From: Chitinophagaceae bacterium
GTDB lineage: Bacteria; Bacteroidota; Bacteroidia; Chitinophagales; Chitinophagaceae
DNA: 64,000 bases
Assembly (NCBI GenBank): GCA_020403425.1
Contig: JADBXR010000006.1
Span: 91,518 to 155,517, forward strand
Reading direction: 5' to 3'
Shown here: positions 44,776 to 52,894 of the stretch, in pieces
How the letters are laid out: every line of letters starts with the position of its first letter
Numbering within the stretch: the stretch's first letter is position 1
Made by a program: the position numbers and the translations under genes
Notes under the pieces: model-generated
Database searches by the model: none
What the model was told of the DNA's origin: nothing
What the model saw: the letters and a program-made list of their open reading frames with translations, nothing else

Positions 44776-45789
44776 TTAAATTTTAATTTTTACTTCTTTT
44801 CCATCCTGTTTAATGGATTCTTGAGCTGCTTCCAGCACTTTTACCACTGTTAACCCGATAATACCATTAGCTACAGGTGTGCCTTTTGACTGAATAGACT
44901 GGATAAAATCCTTTGCTACTCCTGCAAGGGCTTCACTGGGAGATATTTTGGGGATCTGAACGTCGCCAACTCGATAATCTACTAAAATTCGATTTTTTTC
45001 TTCATCCGTTTTATAGCTAAAACCAGTATCATATACCCTTATTTTTTCTGACGGTTCCAGATCATTGTAAAAGATCATTTTTTTATCCCCGCCAATCAAT
45101 GTAGACCTGACTTTCATAGGAGATGTCCATGAACAATTAATATGTGCGATGAAATTATTCCCATAGTTAACTGTCAGGTAAGCAATATTTTCAATCCCGT
45201 TGTTGGTGTGGGAAACGCCTGTAGCGTTAACACTTACCGGCTTTTCATCAACCAAATGAAACAAAATAGACAGGTCGTGCGGGGCGAGATCCCATAATAC
45301 GTTCACATCGGGTTGAAACAATCCTAGGTTGATACGAGTAGAATCAAAATATTTTAATTCACCTATAATATCATCATTGATCAGTTGCTTCATTTTATTT
45401 ACAGCTCCTGTATACAGGAAAGTATGATCAACCATTACAACCAGTCCCTTTTTCTCCGCTACTTCCAGTAATTGTTCAGCTTCCTGGACAGAACTGGTCA
45501 TAGGTTTCTCGATTAGTACATGTTTGCCGTTCTCTAACGCCGACATGGCTATTCCAAAATGAGAAAAAACAGGCGTTGCTATAATTACTGCATCAATTTC
45601 CGGATCCTGAATAATATCCGTTGCTTTATCCGTAACAGAAATCCCGGGATACATTTTACTGACTATGGAAAGTCTGTCTAGGCGACTATCCGCAACTGTT
45701 TTAACCTGGCAGTTTTCTGTTGCTACAAAATTCCTGACAAGGTTAGGTCCCCAGTAACCATAACCAATTAACCCAATTTTAATCATCAT
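44776..45789 (-). CDS. Gfo/Idh/MocA family oxidoreductase (WlbA/WbpB-like)
   Basis: A 337-residue NAD(P)-dependent oxidoreductase. IGLIGYGYWGPNLVRNF (nucleotide loop), VIIATPVFSHF, LIEKPMTSSVQEAE (the EKP motif) and DLAPHDLSILFHL (His-containing active-site helix) are clear. WlbA-type members oxidise C-3 of UDP-GlcNAcA to allow amination. No UDP-GlcNAc 6-dehydrogenase (WbpA) is in this window, so either that enzyme is encoded elsewhere or the substrate is a different nucleotide sugar. Two ATGs start the frame. Confidence 0.88.
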   Translation of the reverse strand: MMIKIGLIGYGYWGPNLVRNFVATENCQVKTVADSRLDRLSIVSKMYPGISVTDKATDIIQDPEIDAVIIATPVFSHFGIAMSALENGKHVLIEKPMTSSVQEAEQLLEVAEKKGLVVMVDHTFLYTGAVNKMKQLINDDIIGELKYFDSTRINLGLFQPDVNVLWDLAPHDLSILFHLVDEKPVSVNATGVSHTNNGIENIAYLTVNYGNNFIAHINCSWTSPMKVRSTLIGGDKKMIFYNDLEPSEKIRVYDTGFSYKTDEEKNRILVDYRVGDVQIPKISPSEALAGVAKDFIQSIQSKGTPVANGIIGLTVVKVLEAAQESIKQDGKEVKIKI

Positions 45790-45796
45790 TTTAGTT

Positions 45797-46834
45797 TTAT
45801 TGAAAACAAAATTCAGGCAGGGCTTCCTGTATCCGCCTGATTGACTCCTGATTTTCCATACTTTTCCATAGCCCTATATTTTTTTTTGACTGATCAGGGT
45901 TGAAAAAAGTTTTTTTCTTAAAATGAATTTCAGGGGATTCATTTAAAAATTCAAGAATTTGAGTTACCGTTCTCTCATAATTCAGTACAACATCTTCATA
46001 CCTCAGGCGCAGAACCTTATTATTATCCCTGCTTAATCTGATTCTTTCGTAAAGCAGTTTTTGTCTTTCGATAAATCTGTCAAGATTGTTAATTTCAAGG
46101 AAACTTCCTTTAATCTGCCAATGCCTCGAAATTTCATATTCAGGTATATATCCTTTTTGAGGAATCAATGTACTGGCATATATATCCCGTGGATCACGTT
46201 GTACAATAACAACCTTCCCATTCTTAAAAAATTCCAGTGCCTCTGTTGGGTTAAAAGGCTCTACCGCATTATGCGTTACTATACATGTTGTTTGTTCTTC
46301 CTTAATCAGACCAAACAACTCCTCTAAATACGTCACGGTAATTGGGATAAAATTATCCGGCTCTGTAACATAAATGTCTGAGAGAAAACTTTTTTTAATA
46401 CGAAAATTTAGCAAAATTCTCTGCAGGAACTGTTTCCAAACGGGTTGATCCAGTACAATGTACGGCCATTCCCCTCGATAACTGTATCGGATTAATCGCC
46501 CGATATAATCCCTCGTGATCTCGGAAAATTTTCCCTGGAAAGCATTATCATAATTCATCCCGTTTGAATACGCCAAGGTTAACGGGCGTGAAAGGTTTGC
46601 CGATGGCCCTATTCGTCTAACCAACCGCTGAAATCTTCTGATGGCCGCATCAGAACGAATAGGTGACCAGTTATCATGTAATGCGAATTTAAGATCCAGC
46701 AATCCACCCTGTATTCTCAACAGATTGAATTCAAAGTTATAATGGGGAACCTGGTATCCTTTAAATTCTTTAAGCAAATCCGTAATAACACTTTTTCCTG
46801 AATGCCCAAAGCCTGATATATCAACAAATTTCAT
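45797..46834 (-). CDS. Sulfotransferase-like protein
   Basis: A 345-residue protein with sulfotransferase features: an N-terminal P-loop-like DISGFGHSGKSVITDLL (PAPS 5'-phosphosulfate site), VVIVQRDPRDIYAST (3'-phosphate site with Arg and the following Ser region), LRLRYEDVVLNYERTV, and a late KKNIGLWKSM segment like the K-x2-G-x-W/GxxGxxK end of PAPS sulfotransferases. It would add sulfate to a sugar of the locus B glycan. The start at ATG 46834 is used; a TTG one codon before would add one residue. Related kinases with P-loops are an alternative, but the RDPRD segment favours sulfotransferase. Confidence 0.8.
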   Translation of the reverse strand: MKFVDISGFGHSGKSVITDLLKEFKGYQVPHYNFEFNLLRIQGGLLDLKFALHDNWSPIRSDAAIRRFQRLVRRIGPSANLSRPLTLAYSNGMNYDNAFQGKFSEITRDYIGRLIRYSYRGEWPYIVLDQPVWKQFLQRILLNFRIKKSFLSDIYVTEPDNFIPITVTYLEELFGLIKEEQTTCIVTHNAVEPFNPTEALEFFKNGKVVIVQRDPRDIYASTLIPQKGYIPEYEISRHWQIKGSFLEINNLDRFIERQKLLYERIRLSRDNNKVLRLRYEDVVLNYERTVTQILEFLNESPEIHFKKKTFFNPDQSKKNIGLWKSMENQESIRRIQEALPEFCFQ

Positions 46835-46838
46835 CAAT

Positions 46839-47828
46839 TCACGGTTTTCTGCAGGTAATCATCATATGTGAACTCAGGCCAGACTTTGAGATAAATTCCT
46901 GGAAAGAAGAAAGCTTATCCTCAGACAGATAACCCAGTATATTTTTCCAAAAATCATCTTTGATAAACTGCTGGTTATTTCTCAAGATATCAATGTCAAG
47001 TGTTCCAGGTGTTATAGCTTCAAGTACTTCAAATCCGCTTCTTTCCAACAATACGGATACGGATTTAGGATTTAGAAAATTCAAGTGATGCGGCGGTGAC
47101 AATGCCTTTGCATTTTCCTTCAGAACCTGTATATCCAACCCCATCCCACTCAACGTAGTAAAAATGAAGATATCCGAAGAGTTCATTGTATTAAAAACGG
47201 TTTGCAGAAAAGTTAGAGGATCATGCAGATGTTCAAATAATTCAAAACTTACAAAGCATTTTCGCCCTAAAGGCAATTGATCCGGTTGGAGATCTTCCAT
47301 AAATGCCTCTATCACTTGAAAGCCTTTCTCCCGGCAAATCTTGGCTAAATGCACGGAAGGTTCAATAATAATTGGCTCACAATCAATAATCTTCTTTATT
47401 TCTTCATCGAATACACCATATCCGCCTCCTATGTCAATAATATACTGAACAGGATTATTTCCCTCCATTTTTTTAATGGTGTCTTTAATTAGCTGAGCCT
47501 TGGGTTTCCACAATTTTTCCCTTCTTGCAGCTTCGGTAACCTTGTAAAAGGTAGTGGCCCAAAACTTGGTGGAAGGAGAGTCTGTATAGTATGCATCAAA
47601 AGCCTCCCGGACAGGTCGTGGACTCACAAACACAGAATAGCATGTAGCGCATTTTTGATAATTAAACCCGCTTTTGTTGACCCATTCCTCGCCGGGTTTC
47701 CCGCAAACCGGGCATAGATATTCCTGACGCTCAACGCCGGCAAAATACGTCTGCACATCCTTTTCGGTAAGTGACAGATATTCGTTAAATACCTCTTGCG
47801 GTCGGATTTCCTGTTCTGATATTTTCAT
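46839..47828 (-). CDS. Class I SAM methyltransferase with Cys-rich N-terminal motif
   Basis: A 329-residue methyltransferase. A zinc-binding motif (CPVCG at ~39 and CATC at ~57) precedes a Methyltransf_23 domain: YIIDIGGGYGVFDEEI (motif I, 129-144), VSFELFEHLHDP (post-motif I, glutamate-phenylalanine type) and IFIFTTLSGMG. The layout is like the protein at 12200 in locus A, but the two differ greatly in sequence. It could methylate a precursor sugar or a finished chain end. It lies 4 bp from the sulfotransferase and 5 bp from the cyclase-like gene. Confidence 0.85.
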   Translation of the reverse strand: MKISEQEIRPQEVFNEYLSLTEKDVQTYFAGVERQEYLCPVCGKPGEEWVNKSGFNYQKCATCYSVFVSPRPVREAFDAYYTDSPSTKFWATTFYKVTEAARREKLWKPKAQLIKDTIKKMEGNNPVQYIIDIGGGYGVFDEEIKKIIDCEPIIIEPSVHLAKICREKGFQVIEAFMEDLQPDQLPLGRKCFVSFELFEHLHDPLTFLQTVFNTMNSSDIFIFTTLSGMGLDIQVLKENAKALSPPHHLNFLNPKSVSVLLERSGFEVLEAITPGTLDIDILRNNQQFIKDDFWKNILGYLSEDKLSSFQEFISKSGLSSHMMITCRKP

Positions 47829-47833
47829 AAAAA

Positions 47834-48466
47834 TTAATAAGCGATTATATTACAAGGAGCCCCGTCGGCACCTTCTATTTGAATAGGAGATACAATTACC
47901 CGTTTCGGCGTTCCAGATAACGCATCCAGCTTCATATCCTCAATTACCAATATTTCATGCGTCAGCAAAAATTCTATATGCGCATTCTTTCCTTCCACCC
48001 TGTCAAGTTTACTTGTGAGAGAGATCATGTCGAATCCAAATACACGTAAGCGAGGAAATTTTGACCTGAACAGTCCTGCAAAAGAGGCTGGTATTACCGG
48101 TTGTTTTTCCCAGTACTCCCTCTCGTATCGGACCTTACCAAAACCAGTTTTTAAAATCAGTAACTCGATATCATTTCCTAACGTATCCAACCGATCTGGC
48201 ACTTCATCAACATGGCACTCTAAAAATCCAACCTTTTCGAATATCCAATAAGAAGCAGGATATTGATGACTTTTCTTTCCCGTGTCACTAAAATGATAGG
48301 GGAAGTCTATGTGGGTTCCAATATGGACAGGCAAAGTGATTTTGAGATTATTGGATGTATTGCCTTTAGCGATTTCATTCACGCGCTCTACAACAACCGA
48401 ATTAGTGACTCCCCCGTATGCCGGAGTATTCTCATTCAATGTATGGGAAAGAAAGATAGGATTCAT
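47834..48466 (-). CDS. Cyclase family metal-dependent hydrolase (kynurenine formamidase-like)
   Basis: A 210-residue protein with the metal-binding signature HIGTHIDFPYHF at 48-59 (H-x-G-T-H-x-D-x-P-x-H-F), shared by bacterial kynurenine formamidase and other PF04199 'cyclase' hydrolases. These enzymes cleave formamides or amide/ester/lactone bonds using Zn or Mn. Occurrence in a polysaccharide cluster is unusual. A role in tryptophan breakdown is unlikely, as no kynurenine gene is nearby. A sugar lactone, formamide or acyl intermediate of the adjacent pathway is a more likely substrate. It shares one base with the next gene upstream (stop/start at 48466). Confidence 0.8.
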   Translation of the reverse strand: MNPIFLSHTLNENTPAYGGVTNSVVVERVNEIAKGNTSNNLKITLPVHIGTHIDFPYHFSDTGKKSHQYPASYWIFEKVGFLECHVDEVPDRLDTLGNDIELLILKTGFGKVRYEREYWEKQPVIPASFAGLFRSKFPRLRVFGFDMISLTSKLDRVEGKNAHIEFLLTHEILVIEDMKLDALSGTPKRVIVSPIQIEGADGAPCNIIAY

Positions 48467-49551
48467 TATCGACCGTAAGTTGCTGAATAACTAAGCAGGA
48501 GTTGTCTGAATGCGGCATCTATTCCAACAAATACTTTTTCAACTTTACCGGCTCCCCGAGTGAGTATACATCCAAGCATATTCCCCTTATTTTTTTTATC
48601 TCTGGCTAATGCCTGGCAATATTCATCGATATTGGAATCGGTAAGCTTGAATGGAGGTATATTTAAATGCAAAACCTCATGCATTTCATCAAATTCAACT
48701 TGTGTAATCATGCCTTTATGCAGAGAAATAAAATTGGCGATATCCATACCTATACTGATAGCCTGTCCATGGGGTATTGCATAGGATGTAATCGCCTCAA
48801 TCGCATGACCAAAAGTGTGGCCATAATTAAAAATATGTCGCAAGGATGTATCGAATTCGTCAAGCTCGATTATCTTCTTTTTAATTCTAAGACTATTATG
48901 AATATAGTATGGTAATAAAGACCTGTTGACGAGTAATTTTTCGAAGTCGTTTTTTATCTGCAACGCGAGGTCTATACCCTCCGTGAAATAATAGTGTAAC
49001 ATCTCTCCGATTCCCGACCTGATCTCACTTTGAGATAGGGTCCTAAGAAATTCAAGATAAATGAAAATCTGTGAAGGAGGATTAAAAGTGCCTATCAGAT
49101 TTTTGAATTGATCAAAATTAATTGAGCTTTTACTTCCAATACAGCTATCACATTGTGCGAGCAACGTCGTAGGATAAAATTTCCAATCTATCCCTCTATA
49201 TAAAATCGAAGAAATGAAGGCGACAATATCCTGGGTGATTCCCCCTCCTATAGCAATGAGGCTATCATTTTTTCTGACGCCAAGTTCAATCAGTTTCCGA
49301 ATTACCTCCTGGGAATAATCGATTGTTTTATGGGATTCGTCACAAGTAATGTATATAGTTCTTGCCGTAAGCAATGGTTCCAATTCCACTTTGAAAAGAT
49401 ACTTCAACTTGTCATCAACTATATATATGTTATTGACAGTTTGCTCACTTTGTTCAAAGTGAGTCTTTACCTCATTAATGAATGATACGTAATACTTGTC
49501 CTTTAGGGACGACTTAACATAAAACGAATCAGATATTTGTAAATCCGCCAT
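48466..49551 (-). CDS. 3-Dehydroquinate synthase-like sugar-phosphate cyclase
   Basis: A 361-residue protein of the AroB fold. NAD site IAIGGGITQDIVAF (102-104 GGG), PTTLLAQCDSCIGSKSSINF, GIGEMLHYYF (Glu183, metal) and NYGHTFGHAIE (His, metal) with PHGQAISIGM are present. Against true dehydroquinate synthases (GGGVxGD, DSSVGGKT, HGEAVAIGM) it has GGGITQD, DSCIGSKS and HGQA. This suggests another ketose-phosphate substrate, such as sedoheptulose 7-phosphate, for which a GmhA-like isomerase is encoded next door. Housekeeping AroB is unlikely given position and changes. ATG 49551 chosen over TTG 49554. It overlaps the SDR gene by 23 bp. Confidence 0.8.
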   Translation of the reverse strand: MADLQISDSFYVKSSLKDKYYVSFINEVKTHFEQSEQTVNNIYIVDDKLKYLFKVELEPLLTARTIYITCDESHKTIDYSQEVIRKLIELGVRKNDSLIAIGGGITQDIVAFISSILYRGIDWKFYPTTLLAQCDSCIGSKSSINFDQFKNLIGTFNPPSQIFIYLEFLRTLSQSEIRSGIGEMLHYYFTEGIDLALQIKNDFEKLLVNRSLLPYYIHNSLRIKKKIIELDEFDTSLRHIFNYGHTFGHAIEAITSYAIPHGQAISIGMDIANFISLHKGMITQVEFDEMHEVLHLNIPPFKLTDSNIDEYCQALARDKKNKGNMLGCILTRGAGKVEKVFVGIDAAFRQLLLSYSATYGR

Positions 49552-50278
49552 CAACGACTATGTTTTGTCCTGTTAAATACTGATTGAATGAGCTTAAAAG
49601 AAAAACTGCGACATTGGAAATGTCAGATACCTGGGCAAGTCTTTTTGCTGGAACTTTCTCCGCCAATTCTTTCATTTCAGACTCAGATAGATTTTTTCGT
49701 GTAAGGTCCGTCAATACAAAACCCGGAGATAATGTATTTACCAAAATATTGTATTGCGCCAGATCATTGGAAGCTCCTACCGTTAGGCCATCCAGCCCAA
49801 ATTTGGTCGCCGAATAAACAGACCTTCGTTCTTTGCTGATCTTGCTAAAGATAGAACCAATGTTTACAATTCTTCCATACTGCTGGTTAATCATTTTAGC
49901 AGAAACGGCCTTAATTAAACGAAACGGGGAAGACAAATTAACCTGAAGCATCTGGTCCCAATCATGGTCTAAGGCATTTTGGATAGAATTCAATTTATTA
50001 ATTCCGGCGTTATTGACAAGCCCGTGTATCTGTTCAATATCTTTGATCTGATCGATAAATTCGGAAAGGCTAGATTCCTGAGTGAGATCCACACAAAAAT
50101 ACTTCTGTGATAGCCCTTTTTTTTCAGATTCAAGATTAAGATCCTCTATCTGTTCCTTATTGGTACCTGTTAAAAGTAAATCAGCACCTAAGCCAAGTAG
50201 GTCTTCGGCTATCTGCTTACCAATTCCTCTGGTTGCACCCGTTATCAATATGGTTTTCCCGGCAAAATCGAGTTTCAT
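49529..50278 (-). CDS. Short-chain dehydrogenase/reductase (SDR)
   Basis: Classical SDR of 249 residues: TGATRGIGKQIAEDL (NADP loop), NNAGINKL, and Ser (IVNIGSIFS), Tyr and Lys of YSATK, with NTLSPGFVLTDL and VDGGFTNI near the end. It resembles FabG-type reductases but lies within the pathway-like block, so a ketone of the cyclic or open-chain sugar intermediate is the expected substrate. It overlaps the cyclase-like gene and starts 3 bp after the SIS-domain gene ends. Confidence 0.88.
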   Translation of the reverse strand: MKLDFAGKTILITGATRGIGKQIAEDLLGLGADLLLTGTNKEQIEDLNLESEKKGLSQKYFCVDLTQESSLSEFIDQIKDIEQIHGLVNNAGINKLNSIQNALDHDWDQMLQVNLSSPFRLIKAVSAKMINQQYGRIVNIGSIFSKISKERRSVYSATKFGLDGLTVGASNDLAQYNILVNTLSPGFVLTDLTRKNLSESEMKELAEKVPAKRLAQVSDISNVAVFLLSSFNQYLTGQNIVVDGGFTNI

Positions 50279-50281
50279 ATA

Positions 50282-50920
50282 TTACAAGATTCCGTCTTGA
50301 TTCATAGTATGATATTGCATCCATGTCACAATAATGTGATTGATTATAAGATGAATGTCCTCTACCGGTGCATATTCGCCTTTAGGCGTCTCAACAACTA
50401 CAGAAACATCGGAAAGCTCTTTTAGCTTACCTCCGTCAAATCCAAGCCATCCGATCACTGTCCCCCCCTGCTCTCTAAACCATTTTGCAGCTTCAACAAG
50501 ATTCGGAGAATTACCGCTTGCTGAAATAGCAATTAGTTTGTCACCGGCGCGGTAATGAACCTTAAGCTGATCTAAAAAAATATTATTGAACGTGCTATCA
50601 TTGCCTATTGCAGATATTACTGATATATTATCTGTTAATGCCAACGCCCTGTAGGATTTATTTACCTTTTTATTGGTCTTTTTCAAGACTGCCAGACCGA
50701 AGTCATTTCCGATATGAGAAGCGGTAGAAGCTGAACCACCATTTCCAATAATGAATATAGTGTTATCGTTAAGTCTGGCTTCTTCGAGATGGCGAATACA
50801 TTCAGCTATCGCCTTATGATCCAGCTGACTCAAAAGAGTTGTAAGATAATCGGCATAAGCCTTGCTAAATGCCTCGCCATTCAATCCTTTTTCTTGGTAG
50901 ATTTTGTCAAGATTATTCAT
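50282..50920 (-). CDS. SIS-domain phosphosugar isomerase, GmhA-like
   Basis: A 212-residue SIS protein. IFIIGNGGSASTASHIGNDFG and ISAIGNDSTFNNIFLDQL resemble sedoheptulose-7-phosphate isomerase (GmhA) and its DiaA relatives, followed by ISASGNSPNLVEAAKW and a C-terminal VEDIHLIINHIIVTWM helix. GmhA makes D-glycero-manno-heptose 7-phosphate from sedoheptulose 7-phosphate. The other heptose genes (HddA, GmhB, HddC) are absent here, so the protein may supply or rearrange a heptose or other ketose phosphate for the neighbouring enzymes. Confidence 0.87.
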   Translation of the reverse strand: MNNLDKIYQEKGLNGEAFSKAYADYLTTLLSQLDHKAIAECIRHLEEARLNDNTIFIIGNGGSASTASHIGNDFGLAVLKKTNKKVNKSYRALALTDNISVISAIGNDSTFNNIFLDQLKVHYRAGDKLIAISASGNSPNLVEAAKWFREQGGTVIGWLGFDGGKLKELSDVSVVVETPKGEYAPVEDIHLIINHIIVTWMQYHTMNQDGIL

Positions 50921-50929
50921 TGCTATAGT

Positions 50930-51958
50930 TTACTTGTTAATATTAAATTTTTTACACCAGTCGCTATCGCTGTAATATATATTGTAGACCAATTTCATAG
51001 TTTCCAGGGCATCATTACTGGTGCCGGATTCAATAGGCTTGTTATTAAGGACAGCCTCAGCAAATTCATAAATTTCATCCCGCCATGAATTATCCTGTAG
51101 AAACTTAATGGTCCTGCTTTCCATCTGACCGTTATCAGAATCCTCATCTCTTCTCCCAAATGTTATTTTTTCTTCACCATAACTCTTTGATCCTGAAAGT
51201 ATTCCATACAATTCGATATAGCCTTCCGTTAAAGAAATCTCAAGGCTAAACTTATGCTGCCATTGTGTTGCTGTAGAATTAAGCATCGCTACCCTTCCCT
51301 GTGCATCTCTCATAATTGCATAAGCGTTATCTTCCACATCATGTCCCCAGTAATCATTAGAGATGAAACTTTTCACATCCGTGAACTCTCCACAAAAAAG
51401 TCGCATCAAATCAACCATATGTATTCCCTGATCCAGCAAAATACCTCCGCCAGCCAATTCTCTTTTTGAGCGCCATCCCCCTGAAAACGGAATAACTCTG
51501 CTCTTTCCATATACGCCACGCAAATTGATAATGGCTCCTAACTCACCTGACTTGATTAACTTAAGAGCCTCGCGAATAGAATCATGATATCTGTGGTTAA
51601 AACCATATTTAAGCTTCAAATGTGGGTTCATTTTTTCCACAGCGATAACATTTTCAATATCCTCTACGGTTCTCCCCGGGGGCTTTTCGCAGAAGACATG
51701 CAGCCCTTTTTCAAGTCCCGCGATTGTAACTTCAGCCGCGACATTGTTGGGCAGGCAAACAAAAAGAATATCCAGATCGCACTGCAGCAACTCTGATGAA
51801 TTCATAAAGCATTGAAGCCCATATTCTGTTGTGTGATTGGTTTTAAAAGCCTGATCACAAACTGCCACAACTTGCAAATTGGGGTGTTCATTGATAAATT
51901 GATATCGTCTTTTACCAACGATACCAAAACCAGCAATACCCACTTTTAATTTTGTCAT
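50930..51958 (-). CDS. Gfo/Idh/MocA family oxidoreductase
   Basis: A 342-residue NAD(P)-dependent oxidoreductase with VGIAGFGIVGKRRYQFI (nucleotide loop), LFVCLPNNVAAEV, FCEKPPGRTVEDIE (EKP motif) and DQGIHMVDLMRLF (active-site His helix). It is distinct from the one at 44776. Within this block it could oxidise a hydroxyl of a free or phosphorylated sugar. It ends 9 bp before the SIS gene and starts 15 bp after the hydroxyacid dehydrogenase gene. Confidence 0.88.
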   Translation of the reverse strand: MTKLKVGIAGFGIVGKRRYQFINEHPNLQVVAVCDQAFKTNHTTEYGLQCFMNSSELLQCDLDILFVCLPNNVAAEVTIAGLEKGLHVFCEKPPGRTVEDIENVIAVEKMNPHLKLKYGFNHRYHDSIREALKLIKSGELGAIINLRGVYGKSRVIPFSGGWRSKRELAGGGILLDQGIHMVDLMRLFCGEFTDVKSFISNDYWGHDVEDNAYAIMRDAQGRVAMLNSTATQWQHKFSLEISLTEGYIELYGILSGSKSYGEEKITFGRRDEDSDNGQMESRTIKFLQDNSWRDEIYEFAEAVLNNKPIESGTSNDALETMKLVYNIYYSDSDWCKKFNINK

Positions 51959-51973
51959 GTCTATAGTAAACTT

Positions 51974-52894
51974 TTATTTGTTTGAATAATTGACTAGATG
52001 AGAAATTGCTGACATACCCATTGCCACTACAGCTTCATAGGCGTTTCCACCAGTATGTGGGGTATTTATTAGGTTAAAGTTAGACAGCAACTCCATATCA
52101 ACCGGAGGTTCTGTCTCATACACATCCAATGCCGCACCAGAGATCAACTTCTCGCGTAAAGCAACTTTTAAATCAGACTCATTAACAATTCCACCCCGTG
52201 CCGTATTAATGATAAAAGCAGTTTTTTTCATTTTGCTTATCAATTCCAGGTTTACCATATTTTGGGTTTCCGGAGTAAGGGGAGTATGAATGGTTACAAT
52301 ATCTGATTCCGCAAACAACGTTTCCTTACTAACTATTTCAAATTGATTATTTTTTGCATATTCACTAACATCTTCAATATCATTAACGAGTATTTTACAT
52401 TGAAATGGAGTTAATAGCCGCGCCACCTCCTTTCCTATATTACCCAGGCCAACAATTCCAACTGTTTTGCCCGTCAACTGAAAACCACCTGACTTATTCC
52501 ACACTCCCTGCTTTAATTGATTAGATGTGCTATATAAATTTCTGCTTAATGCAAGCATGAATCCCAAAGCCATTTCTGCTACGGATGTTTTATTCACTCC
52601 GCCTGTCCAGCCAACTTGAATACCCCGCTCAGCACAGGCTGAAAGATTAATGTTATCCAATCCTACACCATATTTGGCAATTATTCTCAGGTCAGGCAAC
52701 TTGTCAAGCAATTGGGGGGTTATAGGCTCTAGACCTACAATAATACCTTCCGCACCAGCGAAAAATTCAGGCAGATCCTCTTCCTTAATCCTTTTACCTG
52801 CATCATTCACCTCTGCACCAGGAAATACCTGTTTTAATTGAGCAACCAGGTAAGCATTTGATGAAAAAGCGATTGTGGAGACCTTAACCTTCAT
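51974..52894 (-). CDS. D-2-hydroxyacid dehydrogenase (SerA-like)
   Basis: A 306-residue NAD-dependent dehydrogenase. VGIVGLGNIGKEVARLL is the nucleotide loop. The catalytic Arg (NTARGGIVNE), Glu (DVYETEPP) and His (NTPHTGG) are all present. Short length without a C-terminal ACT domain separates it from biosynthetic SerA. Context suggests reversible reduction of a 2-keto acid of the sugar-acid pathway (the aldolase at 53689 would make such a 2-keto acid). Its start overlaps the KdsB-like gene end by 11 bp. Confidence 0.88.
   Translation of the reverse strand: MKVKVSTIAFSSNAYLVAQLKQVFPGAEVNDAGKRIKEEDLPEFFAGAEGIIVGLEPITPQLLDKLPDLRIIAKYGVGLDNINLSACAERGIQVGWTGGVNKTSVAEMALGFMLALSRNLYSTSNQLKQGVWNKSGGFQLTGKTVGIVGLGNIGKEVARLLTPFQCKILVNDIEDVSEYAKNNQFEIVSKETLFAESDIVTIHTPLTPETQNMVNLELISKMKKTAFIINTARGGIVNESDLKVALREKLISGAALDVYETEPPVDMELLSNFNLINTPHTGGNAYEAVVAMGMSAISHLVNYSNK

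Noticed and set aside
48466..49551. Housekeeping 3-dehydroquinate synthase (aroB)
   Set aside because: Altered NAD and substrate motifs and location in the middle of a glycan cluster with no shikimate gene.
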